Assembly (NCBI RefSeq): GCF_910592395.1 | Contig: NC_088319.1 | Location: forward strand, 7,378,001 to 7,442,000 | DNA: 64,000 bases | Direction: 5' to 3' | DNA from: Lineus longissimus | Lineage: Eukaryota; Nemertea; Pilidiophora; Heteronemertea; Lineidae | Shown here: one piece after another, positions 30,817 to 43,114 of the stretch | Layout: every line of letters begins with the position of its first letter | Position numbering within the stretch: the stretch's first letter is position 1 | Translations under genes and position numbers: made by a program | The notes under the pieces: generated by a model | The model's database searches: none | What the model was told of the DNA's origin: nothing | Seen by the model: only the letters and a program-made list of their open reading frames with translations

Positions 30817-31494
30817 AGAATTCCTGTGATTAATATAACTGTTGTTTTTATTGGTAAACTAGCATTGTGGATAAAGTGAGGATTTTAGCCTAAGTTGTGG
30901 CTTAAATGCCTCCATTACCCACAATCCCACCAATCCAGACCAATCACAGAACTTGAACATCTGACAGATGATTAGAGATACCACCCTTGACTTTGAAGCA
31001 AGGGTCCTGAGACAATACGTTTTTTCCATAAAATTATAGCCTAATTCTAGGCAAGATTCAGCCCACTATCGCTCTTGGATACAAACCAAACGATCTCTGA
31101 ATTGACATGTTTTAATTCATGCCCTTATATCTCATTTACACTCTCAGCCTAAAACCAACAAAACTACAGTGATACAATAGCTTGATAATTTAAAGTAAAA
31201 GGCAATCACTGAAACAATACTGTGTTCACTGAGACTTTCCGTACTTGTTGATTTATAATCTTGCTAAACTGATATATCAAACTAACTCCTTTCATCAGAC
31301 GTGCCTTGGTTCTGACACGTTTTTGTTTATGAATTCTTGTTCTAACTTCTACACTGAATTATAAGTATTTGACTGAACCTAAAGTGACTACTATGTTACA
31401 TACACTTTTGATATATTTATCAAATTTATCTTGACACTCTTCCTGTCAATGGCGCGGTATTTGAAACTGAATACAAACTTATGACCTTGGTCAA
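30817..31494. other. Non-coding stretch before the satellite
   Basis: AT-rich unique-looking sequence with no gene or bounded element recognised. It joins the satellite at about 31,495. Confidence 0.5.
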
Positions 31495-32066
31495 ATGTAC
31501 CTCAAAGTTGTCCTTACGTCCCAGGTTTTGATGTATTCGAGCATGTCACCACCTGCATATTCATTCCATGAGAGTTTACCCGCTGGACCAGCTATAGACT
31601 ATGTACGTGTTGTGAAGAGCCAGGAATTTTAGTTCCTTGAAAGCCACGCCGGTTCATCCAGAAATACAATCCTGGGTTCTCCCCGGGATCGAACCCGGGC
31701 CCTATTGCGTGGTAGCCAGCAGTGTTAACCACTAGGCTATGAGGCTCCTCATGTCCCCTGTTTCAATGTATCGAGCATGTCATCAAACGCACACATTCAT
31801 AAGGCCTCATCTCAGAGACCAGACGGTCAACATGGCCTGTATAATGCACACAAAGCTTTAGAAAGGCCACTCCTTTAGCTTCAGACATCTACTCAGTTAC
31901 ATACTTGAAGTTGTCTTCATTTCCCCGGTTTGAATATATCGAGCATGTCACCACACGCATAGTCATTCATAAGGTCTAGTCCCTGGGACCAGATGGAGTG
32001 TCATCGGTAAATTGTGTCACAATGGACTGTTTAATGCAACTGAAGCTTTAGAAAGGCTACTCCTCT
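31495..32066. repeat. Left edge of the satellite array, diverged units
   Basis: The first SINE-bearing half (31,495-31,750) is followed by two plain units (about 31,755-31,910 and 31,915-32,066) that lack the SINE part. The plain units share CCCCGGTTTGAATATATCGA, 'CATTCATAAGG', 'GGGACCAGATGGAGTGTCAT' and 'AGAAAGGC', and show the older form of the repeat. The SINE-bearing half carries the related CGCTGGACCAGCTATAG just before the SINE begins. These units are more diverged than the inner array, as expected at an array edge. Confidence 0.8.
31599..31750 (-). mobile_element. tRNA-headed SINE-like segment (first copy in the array)
   Basis: On the minus strand the head reads GAGCCTCATAGCCTAGTGG, with an A box TAGCCTAGTGG (plus 31729-31739) and a B box GGTTCGATCCC (plus 31685-31695). 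Box spacing of 44 bases is that of a tRNA. The acceptor arms do not pair (AGCCTCA against GGAGAAC), so it is a tRNA relic, not a tRNA gene. The anticodon position would be ACC, but the anticodon stem also pairs poorly. A body of about 90 bp follows, without a poly-A tail. The same segment is in nearly every monomer downstream. Confidence 0.75.
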
Positions 32067-33842
32067 CAGGGCTCAAAGTTCAATTTTTTACTTAGGAGCA
32101 CACAGCTCCTTACCTCCAAATTTTAGGAGCTGAGTTGCAATATTTAGGAGCTGAATTGTCAGATAATGGATGACGATATCTTTGTGTGGTATGCCATCAG
32201 GTAGGCTTACTTGACCTACAGCTCTTGCTGGTCTAGTACTGTATAAGAAAACAAAAGAGACAGCATTATCGCACCGGTAGCCAGTGAATTCTACTAAAAC
32301 AAATTGTGTTTTTCTCAGGATCAAAATCAGCTGAGACATCCCCTGGACATAACAACGATAGATTACACTATGCAAGGAAGGTTCAACTGTACTGTACTAC
32401 AGCAGCTGTACTACAGGGTCTTCCCTGGGATTTCAATGAACAACCATGTCGGATTTTCGCTTGGGTGCGCGCGCGGCAAAATTAAAAAAAAAAAAATGTT
32501 TTTTTTTTGCTTCAAATTAAGGCATTCTGACCCCTTTTTCTGTCTTCTGGGGCCCCAGGCATATTTTGCATTCTGATGGTGACATAACAGTCACTCAGAA
32601 CGTACGTCCTTATCCACAATTTAAAAAAAAAATTAAATTAAAATATTTTTTTTAAGGATGTCGGACCTAGTGGCGCCCTCTTTAATTGTGACAAGCCGAC
32701 ATGGTTAAAACAGCCAGGTAGCCTCTGCCCTAAAGGGACACTTCACTCATTTGGAAATTTAGAAATATCCTTAATACATTCAAATTAATTGATATCTGCA
32801 ATATTAGGCGTCAGATTTTTTTTACATCAGCGAACAAAAATTCAAATTTTTTCAATGAGTGGAGTCTCCCTTTAACAGCATCAGCAAGTATTAAAAGTCT
32901 GCCTTATTTTTCAAACGAGACTAATCATTTTTATTTGCCTCAGTAGAGAAGTAATAGGAGTAAGTGAAACAAACGCCGGCCCGTTACGGGTAAGTTCAGT
33001 GTAAAACATTTCGGCGGGAAATCCTGACGACCACGTGCTACCACGCCCTGGTGACATCTTTCCATGTGATAAATCAAACTCTACTAGGCCAATTTTATCT
33101 GCATAGTTAATATCATATGTTCTAGGCAATGTAGGCCTAATTCAAGGAATACATGTTTGGAAGGGACCCGGGAGAAGCTGAGATTGATGCGCCAACGATT
33201 CAAAAACATTACGTCAATCAATGACGGGACGGGGTCATCTCAGTGCAACTCGACTCTGCTCAGTTGTAGTCCAGCTCACGTCACATATCAGATGGGCATG
33301 CAATACAAGAGATAAATGAATGACTAATCAAGAAATATTTAGGGTAAATGCTACTACTGTTGCACACTAACCATGGCAAAAACGAAAGTTTTCGCTGCTG
33401 GGGCTTGCGCTGGCGATCGTCACCAGTGGCCATTGTGTTGACAGCCTCAGGGAGTGGATGAATTATGTTAATGAGTTATGTTAACTTTCAATTCCGTGCC
33501 GTGGCACTGTAGTGCTGCGTGCTCCGTCTTGGGCGTTATCGACGATGATCGGATTGAGCGGGAAGCGAGTGATGTGGGGTCTACAATCCAAAATCAAAAA
33601 CAATCGCGCGCCACACCATTTTCAATAATTTGTTCGCAATCTACGGAATACGATCGCTATTGTTTGAATCACTCGCAGACTTGTAAAATGGGTGATTTGG
33701 GAGTTCAGCCGCATGTTGTCAAAACAATTCGCAAAAACAGTAAAAAATCAATTCGCAGGTGTGCGAGTACGGGACATTTCTGGTCGCATTATGAAATTTC
33801 TTGTCTCATATGCGACCATTTAGGCGCGAACTTTGAGCGCTG
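32067..33842. mobile_element. hAT-like non-autonomous transposon inside the satellite
   Basis: A 1,776-bp insert with near-perfect 15-bp inverted ends CAGGGCTCAAAGTTC (32067) and, in complement at 33842, CAGCGCTCAAAGTTC (one mismatch). The 5-bp CCTCT flanks both sides (32062-32066 and 33843-33847). Uninserted satellite units at the same point read ACTCCTCTAGCTTC, confirming the empty site. CAGNG ends are typical of hAT; the 5-bp duplication is unlike the usual 8 bp but is reported for the hAT5 group as I recall. Inner ends have repeated TTTAGGAGCTGA words (left) and a TGGTCGCAT...ATGCGACCA hairpin (33781-33818). No transposase was found. Confidence 0.85.
32733..32872. mobile_element. Small MITE (140 bp) nested in the hAT-like element
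   Basis: Inverted ends AAGGGACACTTCACTCATT (32733) and, in complement at 32872, AAGGGAGACTCCACTCATT match at 17 of 19 positions. TA flanks both sides (32731-32732 and 32873-32874), as for Tc1/mariner-type MITEs. No gene. Confidence 0.7.
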
Positions 33843-35099
33843 CCTCTAGCTTCAGACATCCTTTACTCTGCTAGGCTACGTGTACCTCAAAGTTGTCCTC
33901 ATGTCCCCGGTTTGAATGTATCGAGCATGTTATCACACACACAGTCATTCATTAGTCTTCAATCCTGGGACTTGATGAAGTGTCATCATTAAATTGCGTC
34001 ACCATTGTCTGTATAATGGACCTTTGCGTCACCATTGTCTGTATAATGGACCTTAAGCATAAAGAAAGGCCACTGCTTTAAGTTCAGACATGCTCTACTC
34101 AGCAAGGCCTAAATGTACCTCAAAGTTGTCCTTAGTCCCAGGTTTTGATGTATTCGAGCATGTCACCACATGCATATTCATTCCACGAGGGTTTACCCGC
34201 TGGACCAGCTATAGACTATGTACGTGTTGTGAATAGCCAGGAATTTTAGTTCCTTGAAAGCCACGCCGGTTCATCCAGAAATACAATCCTGGGTTCTCCC
34301 CAGGATCGAACCCGGGCCCTATTGCGTGGTAGCCAGCAGTGTTAACCACTAGGCTATGAGGCTCCTCATGTCCCCGGTTTGAATGTATCGAGCATGTCAT
34401 CAAACGCACACATTCATAAGGCCTCATCCCAGAGAAGCCACTCCTCTAGCTTCAAACATCCTTTACTCAGCTAGGCTACGTGTACCTCAAAGTTGTCCTC
34501 ATGTCCCTGGTTTGAATGTATCGAGCATGTTATCACAGAGTCATTCATTAGTCCTCAATCCTGGGACTTGATGAAGTGTCATCATTAAATTGCGTCACCA
34601 TTGTCTTTTTAATGCACCTTAAGCATGAAGAAAGGCCACTGCTTTAAGTTCAGATATGCTCTACTCAGCTAGGCCTAAATGTACCTCAAAGTTGGCCTTC
34701 GTCCCAGGTTTTGATGTATTCGAGCATGTCACCACATGCATATTCATTCTATGATGGTTTACCCGCTGGACCAGCTATAGACTATGTACGTGTTGTGAAT
34801 AGCCAGGAATTTTAGTTCCTTGAAAGCCACGCCGGTTCATCCAGAAATACAATCCTGGGTTCTCCCCGGGATCGAACCCGGGCCCTATTGCGTGGAAGCA
34901 AGCAGTGTTAACCACTAGGCTATGAGGCTCCTCATGTCCCCGGTTTGAATGTATCGAGCATGTTATCACACAGTCATTCATTAGTCCTCAATCCTGGGAC
35001 TTGATGAAGTGTCATCATTAAATTGCGTCACCATTGTCTGTTTAATGCACCTTAAGCATGAAGAAAGGCCACTGCTTTAAGTTCAGATATGCTCTACTC

Positions 35100-38000
35100 A
35101 GCTAGGCCTAAATGAGGCTCCTCATGTCCCCGGTTTGAATGTATCGAGCATGTTATCACACAGTCATTCGTTAGTCCTCAATCCTGGGACTTGATGAAGT
35201 GTCATCATTAAATTGCGTCACCATTGTCTGTTTAATGCACCTTAAGCATGAAGAAAGGCCACTGCTTCAAGTTCAGATATGCTCTACTCAGCTAGGCCTA
35301 AATGTACCTCAAAGTTGTCCTTCGTCCCAGGTTTTGATGTATTCGAGCATGTCACCACATGCATATTCATTCCATGATGGATGATTTACCCGTATAGACT
35401 GTGTACGTGTTGTGAATAGCCAGGAATTTTAGTTCCTTGAAATCCACCCCTGTTCATCAAGAAATACAATCCTGGGTTCTCCCCGGGGATCGAAACCGGG
35501 CCCTATTGCGTGGTAGCCAGCAGTGTTAACCACTAGGCCATGAGGCTCCTCATGTCCCCGGTTTGAATGTATCGAGCATGTTATCACACAGTCATTCATT
35601 AGTCCTCAATCCTGGGACTTGATGAAGTGTCATCATTAAATTGCGTCACCATTGTCTGTTTAATGCACCTTAAGCATGAAGAAAGGCCTGCTCTTCTCAG
35701 CTAGGCCTAAATGTACCTCAAAGTTGGCCTTCGTCCCAGGTTTTGATGTATTCGAGCATGTCACCACATGCATATTCATTCCATGATGGATGATTTACCC
35801 GTACAGACTGTGTACGTGTTGTGAATAGCCAGGAATTTTAGTTCCTTGAAAGCCATGCCGGTTCATCAAGAAATACAATCCTGGGTTCTCCCCGGGATCG
35901 AACCGGGCCCTATTGCGTGGTAGCCAGCAGTGTTAACCACTAGGCTATGAGGCTCCTCATGTCCCCGGTTTGAATGTATCGAGCATGTTATCACACAGTC
36001 ATTCATTAGTCCTCAATCCTGGGACTTGATGAAGTGTCATCATTAAATTGCATCACCATTGTCTGTTTAATGCACCTTAAGCATGAAGAAAGGCCACTGC
36101 TTTGATTTCAGATATGCTCTACTCAAGCTAGGCCTAAATGTACCTCAAAGTTGTCCTTCGTCCCAGGTTTTGATGTATTCGAGCATGTCACCACATGCAT
36201 ATTCATTCCATGATGGATGATTTACCCGTATAGACTGTGTACGTGTTGTGAATAGCCAGGAATTTTAGTTCCTTGAAAGCCACCCCTGTTCATCAAGAAA
36301 TACAATCCTGGGTTCTCCCCGGGATCGAAACTGGGCCCTATTGCGTGGTAGCCAGCAGTGTTAACCACTAGGCTATGAGGCTCCTCATGTCCCCGGTTTG
36401 AATGTATCGAGCATGTTATCACACAGTCATTCATTAGTCCTCAATCCTGGGACTTGATGAAGTGTCATCATTAAATTGCGTCACCATTGTCTGTTTAATG
36501 CACCTTGAGCATGAAGAAAGGTCACTGCTTTAAGTTTAGATATGCTCTACTCAGCTAGGCCTAAATGTACCTCAAAGTTGTCCTTCGTCCCAGGTTTTGA
36601 TGTATTGGAGCATGTCACCACATGCATATTCATTCCATGATGGATGATTTACCCGTATAGACTGTGTACGTGTTGTGAATAGCCAAGAATTTTAGTTCCT
36701 TGAAAGCCACGCCGGTTCATCAAGAAATACAATCCTGGGTTCTCCCCGGGATCGAACCCGGGCCCTATTGCGTGGTAGCCAGCAGTGTTAACCACTAGGC
36801 TATGAGGCTCCTCATGTCCCCGGTTTGAATGTATCGAGCATGTTATCACACAGTCATTCATTAGTCCTCAATCCTGGGACTTGATGAAGTGTCATCATTA
36901 ACATTGCGTCACCATTGTCTGTTTAATGCACCTTAAGCATGAAGAAAGGCCACTGCTTTAAGTTCAGATATGCTCTACTCAGCAGGTTTTGATGTATTCG
37001 AGCATGTCACCACATGCAGATTCATTCCATGATGGTTTACCGGTATAGACTGTGTACGCGTTGTGAATAGCCAGGAATTTTAGTTCCTTGAAAGCCACGC
37101 CGGTTCATCCAGAAATACAATCCTGGGTTCTCCCCGGGATCGAACCCGGGCCCTATTGCGTGGTAGCCAGCAGTGTTAACCACTAGGCCATGAGGCTCCT
37201 CGTGTCCACGGTTTGAATGTATCGAGCATGTTATCACACAGTCATTCATTACTCCTCAATCCTGGGACTTGATGAAGTGTCATCATTAAATTGCGTCACC
37301 ATTGTCTGTTTAATGCACCTTAAGCATGAAGAAAGGCCACTGCTTTAAGTTCAGATATGCTCTACTCAGCTAGGCCTAAATGTACCTCAAAGTTGTCCTT
37401 CGTCCCAGGTTTTGATGTATTCGAGCATGTCACCACATGCATATTCATTCCATGATGGATGATTTACCCGTATAGACTGTGTACGTGTTGTGAATAGCCA
37501 GGAATTTTAGTTCCTTGAAAGCCACCCCTGTTCATCAAGAAATACAATCCTGGGTTCTCCCCGGGATTGAAACCGGGCCCTATTGCGTGGTAGCCAGCAG
37601 TGTTAACCACTAGGCTATGAGGCTCCTCATGTCCCCGGTTTGAATGTATCGAGCATGTTATCACACAGTCATTCATTAGTCCTCAATCCTGGGACTTGAT
37701 GAAGTGTCATCATTAAATTGCGTCACCATTGTCTGTTTAATGCACCTTAAGCATGAAGAAAGGCCACTGCTTTGATTTCAGATATGCTCTACTCAAGCTA
37801 GGCCTAAATGTACCTCAAAGTTGTCCTTCGTCCCAGGTTTTGATGTATTCGAGCATGTCACCACATGCATATTCATTCCATGATGGATGATTTACCCGTA
37901 TAGACTGTGTACGTGTTGTGAATAGCCAGGAATTTTAGTTCCTTGAAAGCCATGCCGGTTCATCAAGAAATACAATCCTGGGTTCTCCCCGGGATCGAAC

Positions 38001-41000
38001 CCGGGCCCAATTGCGTGGTAGCCAGCAGTGTTAACCACTAGGCTATGAGGCTCCTCATATCCCCGGTTTGAATGTATCAAGCATGTTATCACACAGTCAT
38101 TCATTAGTCCTCAATCCTGGGACTTGATGAAGTGTCATCATTAAATTGCGTCACCATTGTCTGTTTAATGCACCTTAAGCATGAAGAAAGGCCACTGCTT
38201 TAAGTTCAGATATGCTCTACTCAGCTAGGCCTAAATGAGGCTCCTCATGTCCCCGGTTTGAATGTATCGAGCATGTTATCACACAGTCATTCGTTAGTCC
38301 TCAATCCTGGGACTTGATGAAGTGTCATCATTAAATTGCGTCACCATTGTCTGTTTAATGCACCTTAAGCATGAAGAAAGGCCACTGCTTCAAGTTCAGA
38401 TATGCTCTACTCAGCTAGGCCTAAATGTACCTCAAAGTTGTCCTTCGTCCCAGGTTTTGATGTATTCGAGCATGTCACCACATGCATATTCATTCCATGA
38501 TGGATGATTTACCCGTATAGACTGTGTACGTGTTGTGAATAGCCAGGAATTTTAGTTCCTTGAAATCCACCCCTGTTCATCAAGAAATACAATCCTGGGT
38601 TCTCCCCGGGGATCGAAACCGGGCCCTATTGCGTGGTAGCCAGCAGTGTTAACCACTAGGCCATGAGGCTCCTCATGTCCCCGGTTTGAATGTATCGAGC
38701 ATGTTATCACACAGTCATTCATTAGTCCTCAATCCTGGGACTTGATGAAGTGTCATCATTAAATTGCGTCACCATTGTCTGTTTAATGCACCTTAAGCAT
38801 GAAGAAAGGCCTGCTCTACTCAGCTAGGCCTAAATGTACCTCAAAGTTGGCCTTCGTCCCAGGTTTTGATGTATTCGAGCATGTCACCACATGCATATTC
38901 ATTCCATGATGGATGATTTACCCGTATAGACTGTGTACGTGTTGTGAATAGCCAGGAATTTTAGTTCCTTGAAAGCCATGCCGGTTCATCAAGAAATACA
39001 ATCCTGGGTTCTCCCTGGGATCGAACCGGGCCCTATTGCGTGGTAGCCAGCAGTGTTAACCACTAGGCTATGAGGCTCCTCATGTCCCCGGTTTGAATGT
39101 ATCGAGCATGTTATCACACAGTCATTCATTAGTCCTCAATCCTGGGACTTGATGAAGTGTCATCATTAAATTGCATCACCATTGTCTGTTTAATGCACCT
39201 TAAGCATGAAGAAAGGCCACTGCTTTGATTTCAGATATGCTCTACTCAAGCTAGGCCTAAATGTACCTCAAAGTTGTCCTTCGTCCCAGGTTTTGATGTA
39301 TTCGAGCATGTCACCACATGCATATTCATTCCATGATGGATGATTTACCCGTATAGACTGTGTACGTGTTGTGAATAGCCAGGAATTTTAGTTCCTTGAA
39401 AGCCACCCCTGTTCATCAAGAAATACAATCCTGGGTTCTCCCCGGGATCGAAACCGGGCCATATTGCGTGGTAGCCAGCAGTGTTAACCACTAGGCCATG
39501 AGGCTCCTCATGTCCCCGGTTTGAATGTATCGAGCATGTTATCACACAGTCATTCGTTAGTCCTCAATCCTGGGACTTGATGAAGTGTCATCATTAAATT
39601 GCGTCACCATTGTCTGTTTAATGCACCTTAAGCATGAAGAAAGGCCACTGCTTCAAGTTCAGATATGCTCTACTCAGCTAGGCCTAAATGTACCTCAAAG
39701 TTGTCCTTCGTCCCAGGTTTTGATGTATTCGAGCATGTCACCACATGCATATTCATTCCATGATGGATGATTTACCCGTATAGACTGTGTACGTGTTGTG
39801 AATAGCCAGGAATTTTAGTTCCTTGAAATCCACCCCTGTTCATCAAGAAATACAATCCTGGGTTCTCCCTGGGGATCGAAACCGGGCCCTATTGCGTGGT
39901 AGCCAGCAGTGTTAACCACTAGGCCATGAGGCTCCTCATGTCCCCGGTTTGAATGTATCGAGCATGTTATCACACAGTCATTCGTTAGTCCTCAATCCTG
40001 GGACTTGATGAAATGTCATCATTAAATTGCGTCACCATTGTCTGTTTAATGCACCTTAAGCATGAAGAAAGGCCTGCTCTTCTCAGCTAGGCCTAAATGT
40101 ACCTCAAAGTTGTCCTTCGTCCCAGGTTTTGATGTATTCGAGCATGTCACCACATGCATATTCATTCCATGATGGATGATTTACCCGTATAGACTGTGTA
40201 CGTGTTGTGAATAGCCAGGAAGTTTAGTTCCTTGAAAGCCACCCCTGTTCATCAAGAAATACAATCCTGGGTTCTCCCCGGGATCGAAACTGGGCCCTAT
40301 TGCGTGGTAGCCAGCAGTGTTAACCACTAGGCTATGAGGCTCCTCATGTCCCCGGTTTGAATGTATCGAGCATGTTATCACACAGTCATTCATTAGTCCT
40401 CAATCCTGGGACTTGATGAAGTGTCATCATTAAATTGCGTCACCATTGTCTGTTTAATGCACCTTGAGCATGAAGAAAGGTCACTGCTTTAAGTTTAGAT
40501 ATGCTCTACTCAGCTAGGCCTAAATGTACCTCAAAGTTGTCCTTCGTCCCAGGTTTTGATGTATTCGAGCATGTCACCACATGCATATTCATTCCATGAT
40601 GGATGATTTACCCGTATAGACTGTGTACGTGTTGTGAATAGCCAGGAATTTTAGTTCCTTGAAAGCCATGCCGGTTCATCAAGAAATACAATCCTGGGTT
40701 CTCCCCGGGATCGAACCCGGGCCCTATTGCGTGGTAGCCAGCAGTGTTAACCACTAGGCTATGAGGCTCCTCATGTCCCCGGTTTGAATGTATCGAGCAT
40801 GTTATCACACAGTCATTCATTAGTCCTCAATCCTGGGACTTGATGAAGTGTCATCATTAAATTGCGTCACCATTGTCTGTTTAATGCACCTTAAGCATGA
40901 AGAAAGGCCACTGCTTTGATTTCAGATATGCTCTACTCAAGCTAGGCCTAAATGTACCTCAAAGTTGTCCTTCGTCCCAGGTTTTGATGTATTCGAGCAT

Positions 41001-42700
41001 GTCACCACATGCATATTCATTCCATGATGGATGATTTACCCGTATAGACTGTGTACGTGTTGTGAATAGCCAGGAATTTTAGTTCCTTGAAAGCCACCCC
41101 TGTTCATCAAGAAATACAATCCTGGGTTCTCCCCGGGATCGAAACCGGGCCATATTGCGTGGTAGCCAGCAGTGTTAACCACTAGGCCATGAGGCTCCTC
41201 ATGTCCCCGGTTTGAATGTATCGAGCATGTTATCACACAGTCATTCATTAGTCCTCAATCCTGGGACTTGATGAAGTGTCATCATTAAATTGCGTCACCA
41301 TTGTCTGTTTAATGCACCTTAAGCATGAAGAAAGGCCACTGCTTTGATTTCAGATATGCTCTACTCAGCTAGGCCTAAATGTACCTCAAAGTTGTCCTTC
41401 GTCCCAGGTTTTGATGTATTCGAGCATGTCACCACATGCATATTCATTCCATGATGGATGATTTACCCGTATAGACTGTGTACGTGTTGTGAATAGCCAG
41501 GAATTTTAGTTCCTTAGAAGCCACCCCTGTTCATCAAGAAATACAATCCTGGGTTCTCCCCGGGGATCGAAACCGGGCCCTATTGCGTGGTAGCCAGCAG
41601 TGTTAACCACTAGGCCATGAGGCTCCTCATGTCCCCGGTTTGAATGTATCCAGCATGTTATCACACAGTCATTCATTAGTCCTCAATCCTGGGACTTGAT
41701 GAAGTGTCATCATTAAATTGCGTCACCATTGTCTGTTTAATGCACCTTAAGCATGAAGAAAGGCCTGCTCTACTCAGCTAGGCCTAAATGTACCTCAAAG
41801 TTGTCCTTCGTCCCAGGTTTTGATGTATTCGAGCATGTCACCACATGCATATTCATTCCATGATGGATGATTTACCCGTATAGACTGTGTACGTGTTGTG
41901 AATAGCCAGGAATTTTAGTTCCTTGAAAGCCATGCCGGTTCATCAAGAAATACAATCCTGGGTTCTCCCCGGGATCGAACCGGGCCCTATTGCGTGGTAG
42001 CCAGCAGTGTTAACCACTAGGCTATGAGGCTCCTCATGTCCCCGGTTTGAATGTATCGAGCATGTTATCACACAGTCATTCATTAGTCCTCAATCCTGGG
42101 ACTTGATGAAGTGTCATCATTAAATTGCGTCACCATTGTCTGTTTAATGCACCTTAAGCATGAAGAAAGGCCACTGCTTTGATTTCAGATATGCTCTACT
42201 CAAGCTAGGCCTAAATGTACCTCAAAGTTGTCCTTCGTCCCAGGTTTTGATGTATTCGAGCATGTCACCACATGCATATTCATTCCATGATGGATGATTT
42301 ACCCGTATAGACTGTGTACGTGTTGTGAATAGCCAGGAATTTTAGTTCCTTGAAAGCCACCCCTGTTCATCAAGAAATACAATCCTGGGTTCTCCCCGGG
42401 ATCGAAACCGGGCCATATTGCGTGGTAGCCAGCAGTGTTAACCACTAGGCCATGAGGCTCCTCATGTCCCCGGTTTGAATGTATCGAGCATGTTATCACA
42501 CAGTCATTCATTAGTCCTCAATCCTGGGACTTGATGAAGTGTCATCATTAAATTGCGTCACCATTGTCTGTTTAATGCACCTGAAGCATGAAGAAAGGCC
42601 ACTGCTTTGATTTCAGATATGCTCTACTCAGCTAGGCCTAAATGTACCTCAAAGTTGTCCTTCGTCCCAGGTTTTGATATATTCGAGCATGTCACCACAT
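35100..42700. repeat. Array section with 1263-bp and 3123-bp higher-order periods
   Basis: An identical plus-strand open frame of 61 codons occurs at 35199, 38322 and 39585, spacings 3123 and 1263. Units at 41036 and 42299 are also 1263 apart. 1263 equals two full monomers plus one short one. Units at 36222/40181 and 36649/40608, which share variants, are 3959 apart. Confidence 0.7.
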
Positions 42701-43114
42701 GCATATTCATTCCATGATGGATGATTTACCCGTATAGACTGTGTAGCCACCCCTGTTCATCAAGAAATACAATCCTGGGTTCTCCCCGGGATCGAAACCG
42801 GGCCCTATTGCGTTGTAGCCACAGTGTTAACCACTAGGCCATGAGGCTCCTCATGTCCCCGGTTTGAATGTATCAAGCATGTTATCACACAGTCATTCAT
42901 TAGTCCTCAATCCTGGGACTTGATGAAGTGTCATCATTAAATTGCGTCACCATTGTCTCTTTAATGCACCTTAAGCATGAAAAAAGGTCACTGCTTTAAG
43001 TTCAGATATGATCTACTCAGCTAGGCCTGAATGTACCTCAAAGTTGTCCTTCGTCCCAGGTTTTGATGTATTCGAGCATGTCACCACATGCATATTCATT
43101 CCATGATGGATGAT

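Noticed and set aside
31599-31750. Functional tRNA gene
   Set aside because: A and B boxes are present but the acceptor arms do not pair and the anticodon stem is poor, so this is a SINE head.
33478-33849. 123-codon plus-strand open frame in the hAT-like element
   Set aside because: No transposase motif; it runs into the element's right end and the satellite, so it is probably chance.
32059-33850. 8-bp target duplication for the hAT-like element
   Set aside because: The eight bases on each side do not match; only CCTCT is shared, and empty sites support five bases.
35199-39770. Three identical 61-codon plus-strand open frames (MSSLNCVTIVCLM)
   Set aside because: Also satellite sequence; useful only as a marker of the 3123-bp and 1263-bp periods.
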